A DNA stretch of 64,000 nucleotides from Gimesia sp. (lineage in GTDB: Bacteria > Planctomycetota > Planctomycetia > Planctomycetales > Planctomycetaceae): assembly GCA_002706765.1 (NCBI GenBank), contig PAJV01000037.1:62001-126000 (forward strand), written 5' to 3'. Under the pieces are notes generated by a model. The model searched no databases. It was not told the origin of the DNA and saw only the letters and a program-made list of their open reading frames with translations. The translations under genes and the position numbers were made by a program. This document shows positions 58,562-64,000 of the stretch, piece by piece (within the stretch, counting starts at the first letter, position 1; the number at the start of each line of letters is the position of its first letter).

Positions 58562-58849
58562 TTACAGGTTGCCATTCTCATTGTGCTTTCGGTATGTATG
58601 GCCCTCAAATATCAATTGATATCGCTCAGAAATAGTCCTACTCCATCTCCCATAAAATAAGCGAACGGTTATTTTTGTTGGGATTTGAATACCTTGAAAG
58701 TAACCATATTTCAATAAAATTATCGCACGTCCATCATAATCAAGAAATAACAAACTCAGCGATGACATATCAAGTAGTTGAATTTGACTTACCCACTCTT
58801 TATGGATAGTATCTAAAAAACCACAAGAGTGTTCAGAGGTCCCCTTCAA
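58562..58849 (-). CDS. possible small protein, weakly supported
   Basis: 95 residues (LLDMSSLSLLFLDYDGRAIILLKYGYFQGIQ looks protein-like) but the start is TTG without ribosome binding site, and the region otherwise would be the toxin promoter. Could be a gene remnant. Otherwise 58388-58860 holds nothing. Confidence 0.25.
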   Translation of the reverse strand: MKGTSEHSCGFLDTIHKEWVSQIQLLDMSSLSLLFLDYDGRAIILLKYGYFQGIQIPTKITVRLFYGRWSRTISERYQLIFEGHTYRKHNENGNL

Positions 58850-58860
58850 GAGGCTATGTC

Positions 58861-60744
58861 ATGACCCAAAAAAACTCAGTTCTACTTGCTCTTGTTTCGA
58901 TGATCCTTGGTCTATTCGTTTCTGGCGAAGTTAAAGCCGAGGAACCAGAAACTACACGCAGTTATTTACAAGCGTCTTTGGGATATTACTCAGCCAGTGA
59001 TGGATGGAATGTTTATTCCACGAGTTGTGCTGAGATGGACCGTTCCCTCGAATATAGCGAATACGACTTTAAACGGCTCAGCATCGAAAAGATTGATAGT
59101 CTAGCTCGACAGTCAAAGAAGGTAAGAGAGCTTTACGAACGGCACAAAGTCGCTGCCGATTCTCTGGGTTTGAAGCCTCATTCAAAAAAAACGTTCTGGG
59201 ACTTTTCAAAGAAGCAATCAGAAGTTGTTGAAAACCTAGAGGACACTGCCGTCAAGTGGCCGACATACCGAAAGAACATGAATCGCTACAAGCTGACTCA
59301 TAAATCGGCAGACGAGTTTCTTCAACTTGCCCCCAAAGAAAGAGAAGCCCTATTGGCTAAATCCGAGGGGACTCAACGTAGTTGGTATCAGGCATTGAAC
59401 GGCAATTTTTCAGCAGAAGATGGCTGGAATACATACAAGAAATGCCGTCAGTCTATGGGACAACAGCTTGAATATTCATACTATGACTTCACGCATCTCG
59501 AAATTGATAAACTTGATTCCCTTGCAAGGGCGGCCCAAAAGACTCACGATCTTTACAAACGGTACTCAGTATCAATTTCTGCCATTGATTTGAAACCCAT
59601 CTCTCGGGCTGAATTCTGTCGGAGAATTGAAGATCAATCACAACTTACCAGCCAAGCAGAAGACACGGCAGCCAAATGGCCCGAATATCGAAAGAACATG
59701 AAACGGTTGGGGATTCCCTACCATTCTAGTGAGGAGTTTCTTTCACTCTCGTCTGAGGCTCGAGCAAAGAATTATGAATTGTCACGAGGATCGAGTCGTT
59801 CTGCAACGCAATTCATGTTGGGCTATTATTCTTCTGAAGATGGATGGGATACCTATCAGAAGTCCCTGAAATCAATGAATCTCCCTTTGGAGTATTCTGA
59901 ATCCGAGTTTATCAATTTCGGTATAATAAAGCTTGATCAACTCGCTCGGCATGCGAAAGAATGTGAACAATTATACTTAGAGTTTCTGGAACTCAGCAAA
60001 CTCGCAGGAAAGCCCTCTATTTGTAGTGCTAGTGATCTCTATAAAAGCAAAGAACTAACCAAGTGGAGACAAGAGTACGAGAAAAAGCATAACGATTGGG
60101 CTATCCGAATTCTTTATTCTGATAGTTGCCGAAGAGTTGGCACAAATCCTAATTGGGCAGAGTTTGAATTAAGAAAGTCGGATGAGCAAATTGAGGCGGC
60201 AGTTCTTGCAGATTCGATTGCAAGTAATTTCGAGGAGTACAAGGATCTTTGTAAAACTCTCGGACATCCCACCAACACCGCATTTTTGAATCAATCTATT
60301 GAATCACAAAGGCAGAAGGTTGCTATTCTTGAGGATGAGTTGTGGCAACAACGAAAGCAAAAAATCAAGACTGGTGCTACTATCGTTGCGGTTATCGCAG
60401 CAGCTATCATAGCCAAGAAGGCATATGATGAGTTCCAGCCTACAACTTCTCCCACTTTGCAGCAAAATGGATCACAGATTGATCGGGATGCTTTCGGACA
60501 ACAACGAAGGGACTTCTGGAAGACAGAAGCAAAAAGTAATCCCGAAAGATATTCAGATAGCTCCAAGAATCTCGAACGGATGACGCTTGGAAAAGCACCG
60601 ATTGGAAATGATGGTTTTCCAATGGAACTTCACCATCCAAGAGGTGATCCAAATGCAATATTGATACCAATGACTCGAACGGATCACCGTTTAGGAGACA
60701 ACTACTTAAAGAATCATCCATGGCTCTTTGAGAAGAAGCCCTAG
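58861..60744 (+). CDS. secreted polymorphic toxin: three 140-residue repeats, membrane helix and LHH nuclease
   Basis: 627 residues from the ATG at 58861 (AGAGG 8 nt upstream). Order: signal peptide (1-26, LLALVSMILGLFVSG); three homologous repeats starting at about residues 33, 173 and 313, exactly 140 apart, each with RS..Q...G.(Y/F)S..DGW(N/D).Y and LEYS..(D/E)F, then LD.LAR; a membrane helix at about 500-520 (GATIVAVIAAAIIA); and a C-terminal nuclease of about 85 residues. The nuclease shows RRDFWKTEAKSNPERY, GKAPIGNDGFPMELHHPRG (LHH at 590-592) and TDHRLGDNY, the HNH/Endo VII LHH type. The C-terminus probably attacks DNA in another cell. The repeat is not a family I know. The partner gene follows at 19 nt. 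Confidence 0.82.
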   Translation: MTQKNSVLLALVSMILGLFVSGEVKAEEPETTRSYLQASLGYYSASDGWNVYSTSCAEMDRSLEYSEYDFKRLSIEKIDSLARQSKKVRELYERHKVAADSLGLKPHSKKTFWDFSKKQSEVVENLEDTAVKWPTYRKNMNRYKLTHKSADEFLQLAPKEREALLAKSEGTQRSWYQALNGNFSAEDGWNTYKKCRQSMGQQLEYSYYDFTHLEIDKLDSLARAAQKTHDLYKRYSVSISAIDLKPISRAEFCRRIEDQSQLTSQAEDTAAKWPEYRKNMKRLGIPYHSSEEFLSLSSEARAKNYELSRGSSRSATQFMLGYYSSEDGWDTYQKSLKSMNLPLEYSESEFINFGIIKLDQLARHAKECEQLYLEFLELSKLAGKPSICSASDLYKSKELTKWRQEYEKKHNDWAIRILYSDSCRRVGTNPNWAEFELRKSDEQIEAAVLADSIASNFEEYKDLCKTLGHPTNTAFLNQSIESQRQKVAILEDELWQQRKQKIKTGATIVAVIAAAIIAKKAYDEFQPTTSPTLQQNGSQIDRDAFGQQRRDFWKTEAKSNPERYSDSSKNLERMTLGKAPIGNDGFPMELHHPRGDPNAILIPMTRTDHRLGDNYLKNHPWLFEKKP

Positions 60745-60763
60745 CATTTATTTGGAGTTTCCG

Positions 60764-61165
60764 TTGGCTGGTCAAAATGCATTAGAGAAGTCGCATATTA
60801 TTGGTGAAGAGTGCTTTATCGATTCCGTGTCTCCTCAAGGTCGATTCGCCGTCGTGTTTGAGGACGATGAAAGTACAGGCTATTTTTATGCCATGGAGAT
60901 TTCCAAATCAGGTCAAGCTATTCTCGATGCACTTCATGTCTACGACGTTAACACAGTTCTGGATCACTGCAAACCATCAATACTGAACGTGGTATGGTCC
61001 AAGGATGGTTTGAAGGCGGGATTGATGGTATACCGTAATCTTCAGGCTGTATTTGATTTCTCGGCTCAGAAGGGCTGGTGCAAAACAGGCTTTCCACCAA
61101 GTCACGGGAGTTGGTCCCAAGATGGACACGAGTGGGATGGACAAGTCGTAAACCTGTTTAGTTAA
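60764..61165 (+). CDS. DUF2251 protein, probable antidote of the preceding toxin
   Basis: 133 residues from a TTG at 60764 with GGAG 6 nt upstream; a longer frame from 60728 has no ribosome binding site and begins inside the toxin gene. HIIGEECFIDSVSPQGRFAVVFEDDESTGYFYAMEI and AVFDFSAQKGWCKTGFPPSHGSW are the DUF2251 pattern. Same strand and 19 nt after the toxin gene, hence probably translated with it and neutralising its nuclease. Immunity function for DUF2251 is inference from position. Confidence 0.75.
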   Translation: MAGQNALEKSHIIGEECFIDSVSPQGRFAVVFEDDESTGYFYAMEISKSGQAILDALHVYDVNTVLDHCKPSILNVVWSKDGLKAGLMVYRNLQAVFDFSAQKGWCKTGFPPSHGSWSQDGHEWDGQVVNLFS

Positions 61166-61313
61166 TTGATCGGTTCAGTCTGGCATCTCACTAATCCACC
61201 TTGTTATGAGGCAAGAAGTGCTTAGCGTTCTAAAAAGCAAAGACAATTGCTTGATTGGTTCCACAGTCCTATATGATTTTAGTTCCAAGTATTTGAGTGC
61301 AGCTTAAACCACT

Positions 61314-61825
61314 ATGATCTTCCGCCTCTCCCAAAAGCTCAATCAGAAAATTAAAACTGGCACATTAGAAGCCCTTCCCTTACATCAGAATCCATTCGCA
61401 GATTGGTCGTGCCACATTTTCCCAGCCAATCGTCGTCAGTACATTTTGCTGAGCAATACTAAATCGCTGTATTCGTGCGTGATGCCAGCCAAAGGTGTTA
61501 CAAATCAAAAACAGTTTGCTGAAAATGCTTTGGACTGTATCAGAGATTTTCTGCCGACGATGCCCAGCAATGGGCTTTCAGGAAATTTATCGTTCCAGAA
61601 AGTGAAACAGTTCAGTTTTCTAAAGCCTTGAATCGTTCTGTGACAAGCTCGATGAATCAACTGGTGGAATGTGCTCAGATCTTGCTGATTGAAGATCAGA
61701 TGCCACCACATGAAGTAGGATTTAAACCGAATGACTTTTTGCTGTCAGCTATTGCTGAGAAAAAGTCAGATGGCTATGGCAGACCAGAAGATGCATTTAA
61801 GAGGATGGTGGAATCGAGAAAATAG
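61314..61825 (+). pseudogene. DUF6933 gene with a frameshift near 61547-61550
   Basis: The first part (MIFRLSQKLNQKIKTGTLEALPLHQNPFADWSCHIFPANRRQYILLSNTKSLYS) and the second part (KALNRSVTSSMNQLVECAQ, PPHEVGFKPNDFLLSAI, GYGRPEDAFKRMV) are two halves of one protein of about 170 residues, known as DUF6933. The change of frame is at a TTTT run at 61547-61550; adding one T gives RDFSADDAQQWAFRKFIVPE. A lost T (or a sequencing error) is most likely. -1 slippage on the T run is possible but I see no slippery heptamer or following stem. Confidence 0.72.
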
Positions 61826-61836
61826 AAATAGCTGAT

Positions 61837-61953
61837 TTGGGCGTGAGAGAAGTTGATGAAGCGGATGATCTCACAGAATGGTTTGTGTACATTCTGAGAT
61901 GTGATGATGGATCATTTTATACTGGCATCACGACAAATTTAACTCGGAGGTGA
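61837..61953 (+). pseudogene. GIY-YIG nuclease gene, cut off after its first strand-helix
   Basis: The frame reads TEWFVYILRCDDGSFYTGITTNLTRR and then stops at a TGA (61951-61953). This is the start of a GIY-YIG domain of the UPF0213 type (VYIL...YTG). The remaining 55-60 residues, including the catalytic Glu and Asn, are absent; the convergent DUF6881 gene starts at the cut. The fragment overlaps that gene by about 15 nt. Too short to be active. Confidence 0.6.
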
Positions 61954-62241
61954 CTTTAGTTCCGTACTCCCACTGCATCGCATCCACACATCCTCGAACT
62001 CTTGATGCGTGATTTGTGTCGGAAGAAACTGAGGATCGGAGGCAATATTTTCGATGGATGGTAGAGGCTCGATGCTTAGCTGGGTGTCGCCAGTTGCTCT
62101 CTCGTGGTCAGCAAAACAGAACTTACCATCTCGATATTGTTCGACCTTTCTGATTTCCATGCGATCTTCGTCGAGTTCTGAGTAGAGAAGGATCGGGTAT
62201 AATTTGTTGCTGTGTAGCCACTCGACTTTCAAGTATTCCAT
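61939..62241 (-). CDS. DUF6881-type small protein
   Basis: 100 residues. MEYLKVEWLHSNKLYPILLYSELDEDRMEIRKVEQYRDGKFCFAD and EDVWMRCSGS match the DUF6881 pattern, a small family often next to toxin genes. The last residues (TELKSPPS) run into the cut GIY-YIG frame, so the natural end may be slightly different. Good start at 62241 (ATG). Confidence 0.7.
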   Translation of the reverse strand: MEYLKVEWLHSNKLYPILLYSELDEDRMEIRKVEQYRDGKFCFADHERATGDTQLSIEPLPSIENIASDPQFLPTQITHQEFEDVWMRCSGSTELKSPPS

Positions 62242-62250
62242 CGATTTGCT

Positions 62251-62748
62251 CTAGCCGTCTATAGACTCATCGAAGAGATCTGGATTATCTTTTAAAAAGT
62301 CTGGATCAATCCATACATTTCCAACATCACCCGATTCAAGTACAACATCATCCACACTAAATGGTTGAAGATCAGATAGGAACTCCTCAAAGCTATTTGA
62401 CAATTTTATCAACTCAGCCGTTTCATGATCCCAAAATAGTACATCTTCCTTATCATTTAAATCCAGAATCACATAGTTTCCACCTTCTGCATAGGCAAAT
62501 GGAAATGCTCGTGGTGGTATATTTTCGATATGTTCTCTTTCTTTGAGAATCATTTGGACCGGAATAAATTCATTCACACCTGAATTATTCGTATTGTTAA
62601 TCTGAAATATATTTGATTCAGGTTCAGCACCATCATATTCTTTTAGAAATGCTTTAAAACCAATAGATAAAACGATCCCAAGAGTTTTCTCTAATGCGGA
62701 AATATCGTTTACAGAAGCAGCACGACTCTTATCTATTTTTATTGCCAC
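62251..62748 (-). CDS. SUKH/SMI1-KNR4 family immunity-type protein
   Basis: 165 residues from a GTG at 62748, chosen because GGAGG lies 6 nt upstream; the longer frame to 62820 runs into the NERD gene. SAASVNDISALEKTLGIVLSIGFKAFLKEYDGAEPES is the SUKH start, and FPFAYAEGGNYVILDLNDKEDVLFWDHE the conserved middle. It overlaps nothing and sits 9 nt from the DUF6881 gene on the same strand. Confidence 0.78.
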   Translation of the reverse strand: MAIKIDKSRAASVNDISALEKTLGIVLSIGFKAFLKEYDGAEPESNIFQINNTNNSGVNEFIPVQMILKEREHIENIPPRAFPFAYAEGGNYVILDLNDKEDVLFWDHETAELIKLSNSFEEFLSDLQPFSVDDVVLESGDVGNVWIDPDFLKDNPDLFDESIDG

Positions 62749-62785
62749 TATCACTCCTCCATTTCGAATTACCGTAGAGCCAAAA

Positions 62786-63697
62786 TCACTTCTTCTTCTC
62801 ACGAAAAACCGGTGCGACATTTCTACATAATTGTTCTAGCTGATGAGCTACCTGCTGGATTTCTTTAGGAGTCAGTCTGACTCGATGATTCACAAAGAAG
62901 TTTATGGGGTTCTTAGGATTGATCACATAATATGAGCCTCGCCCAATCCGTTGTTTAATGTACCAACCGGGTAGTGCAAGAATTGGTTGTACCTGAACTT
63001 GAATTCCAACTGACGAAGTCAAATAGTTGGACAACCACTTTTCCTCTGCTTCTAACTGATTAATATCGATCTCTTCTTCACGGTCAGGAAACCGAAATAC
63101 ATTCTGCTGATGATCTATTATTACTTCTGCTTTCCCTTTTCCCTCTTTGGGCTTTTGTTTCATCTTCGTTTCAACTGAATAAACTCCACTTGGACTAACA
63201 ATTACATGATCTATATTTCCGTAATCAAATGGGATGTCATGAAACACCCGGCAGCCATAAAGCATTAACTGGTTCAGTTCTTCCCCGACAAACATCTCCC
63301 CTTGTAAGCCAAGAGCATTATTCTTTCTTTCTGATAAAACCTTTGTGAGTCGATATCCCAGAAAGGCAATGGCTCCCAGACTTACGATGAGCATGATAAT
63401 TGTGCGGGGAAGTGATTCTGGAACATCACCAAAATAGGATTGACTTACATGAAGTGAGTAGAGCAAGAAAGGGATTAAAAGAATAAGAATAAAAGAAAAC
63501 GAGACCTCATCATTAAGTTCATTTACTTTCAGTTGAAGTGAGTATCCGGGGGGACGCATCAAATCCTGTGTCAGCGGTGATTGTCGGTGCTTCCGGTCTT
63601 GTTTTCGCTTCCATACGTAAGCAACAGCGACCATCACGCCTATACCGCACAACATCAGAAGTATGGGGATAAAGGTTGAAAATAAAAATGACCACAT
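62786..63697 (-). CDS. NERD-domain membrane protein
   Basis: 303 residues. Two or three membrane helices at the N-terminus (FLFSTFIPILLMLCGIGVMVAVAYVW; FILILLIPFLLYSLHV; IIMLIVSLGAIAFLGY), then a NERD domain (about 130-250): GLQGEMFVGEELNQLMLYGCRVFHDIPFDYGNIDHVIVSPSGVYSVETKM with the PD-(D/E)xK-like Asp and ETK. NERD proteins are nuclease-related and often found in accessory or defence regions. Substrate unknown. Confidence 0.8.
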   Translation of the reverse strand: MWSFLFSTFIPILLMLCGIGVMVAVAYVWKRKQDRKHRQSPLTQDLMRPPGYSLQLKVNELNDEVSFSFILILLIPFLLYSLHVSQSYFGDVPESLPRTIIMLIVSLGAIAFLGYRLTKVLSERKNNALGLQGEMFVGEELNQLMLYGCRVFHDIPFDYGNIDHVIVSPSGVYSVETKMKQKPKEGKGKAEVIIDHQQNVFRFPDREEEIDINQLEAEEKWLSNYLTSSVGIQVQVQPILALPGWYIKQRIGRGSYYVINPKNPINFFVNHRVRLTPKEIQQVAHQLEQLCRNVAPVFREKKK

Positions 63698-64000
63698 ATC
63701 TTATGATGCTTTGCTGATTATTGTTGTTCAGATCCGGGAAAATTCTCACTCAACCCGTTAAAATCGGATGCAGTCCGATTATTGAACAAAACTGCATCAT
63801 TTGGTACTCTGGGGATAAATTGTATCTACAATTTCATTGAGAATTATCAACTATAGATAAAACCACTTATGTCCAATCAACTGAGGAATAATAGTTAATC
63901 AACTAATGGCAAATGGAAAACACTCAATCTCAGTCTCACAATCTGAGATTAATGGCATTCTATGGAAAGCGTGTGACACCTTTCGGGGGGCGGTCGATCC
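63698..64000. other. right edge of the window
   Basis: About 300 nt without a gene. The sequence is AT-rich until the last 20 bases, which turn GC-rich. I see no second half of the broken radical SAM gene here. Confidence 0.4.

Noticed and set aside
61540-61560. Programmed frameshift in the DUF6933 gene
   Set aside because: GATTTTC is not a good slippery heptamer, and no stem or pseudoknot follows closely.

Overview
The window looks like chromosome of a planctomycete of the Gimesia/Planctomyces type. This is an inference from gene content: an ECF sigma factor overlapping a Ser/Thr kinase, signal-peptide proteins of unknown family, an unusual membrane-bound enhancer-binding protein, and a mosaic of GC-richer core DNA with AT-rich islands. 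I could not run a database search, so family names come from motifs I recognise.

Core region (1-24140). In order: the 5' part of a gamma-glutamyltransferase gene (runs off the left edge), mtaB (tRNA methylthiotransferase), tmk, a small unknown, an FAD dehydrogenase, a lipid-A-type acyltransferase (DUF374), a sigma-54-activator relative that has lost its GAFTGA loop, kdgK-type sugar kinase, a small zinc-ribbon protein, a NuoN-like membrane protein, an MDR reductase, a secreted protein, a Nudix hydrolase, trpC, a CPBP membrane protease, a DUF900 lipoprotein hydrolase, a methyltransferase, a 1035-residue membrane-bound sigma-54 activator preceded by an array of palindromes, and a polysaccharide pyruvyl transferase family protein. 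A candidate structured RNA lies at 9875-9964.

Defence island (24240-29190). An AT-rich block carries an ABC-three-component (ABC-3C) operon: a DUF4297/Cap4-type nuclease gene interrupted by one in-frame TGA, a middle component, and a Rad50-like ATPase with a zinc hook. The three genes are coupled by ATGA overlaps. An AlbA_2 (Schlafen-type) protein lies downstream.

Junction (29500-33245). A radical SAM gene (PA0069 family) has lost its N-terminal half, including two of three cluster cysteines, at about 30335. Beyond it the DNA is accessory to the end of the window. An ECF sigma/Ser-Thr kinase pair follows, with the kinase cut short inside a LamG-like domain.

Mosaic accessory DNA (33557-37820). 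Two GYF_2 proteins (one with WG repeats), small zinc-binding proteins and a HEAT-repeat protein.

Plasmid-like mobile module (about 38040-44700). Tyrosine recombinase, HTH protein, stand-alone RuvB-like helicase, ArdC antirestriction protein, an EF-Tu-C-terminal-like protein and several small conserved unknowns. Almost every gene has its own leader, and several have a terminator. The module carries 29 copies (counted by eye) of GGTCC on the + strand against one in the opposite orientation. Seven gene starts have the motif 45-57 nt upstream, and three leaders have 10-12 bp perfect inverted repeats that cover the start codon or ribosome binding site.

Immunity and toxin region (44749-63697). An array of small acidic proteins resembling polymorphic-toxin immunity proteins (SUKH/SMI1, DUF6985-like, DUF7691-like, Imm49-like, a tandem paralogue pair), three tandem Sel1-repeat lipoproteins, then a secreted 627-residue toxin. 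The toxin has three repeats spaced exactly 140 residues, a membrane helix and a C-terminal LHH nuclease, and is followed by a DUF2251 gene that is its likely antidote. Next come a frameshifted DUF6933 gene, a cut-off GIY-YIG gene, a DUF6881 gene, another SUKH gene and a NERD-domain protein. The likeliest undescribed items are the toxin architecture and the polarised GGTCC/leader system.
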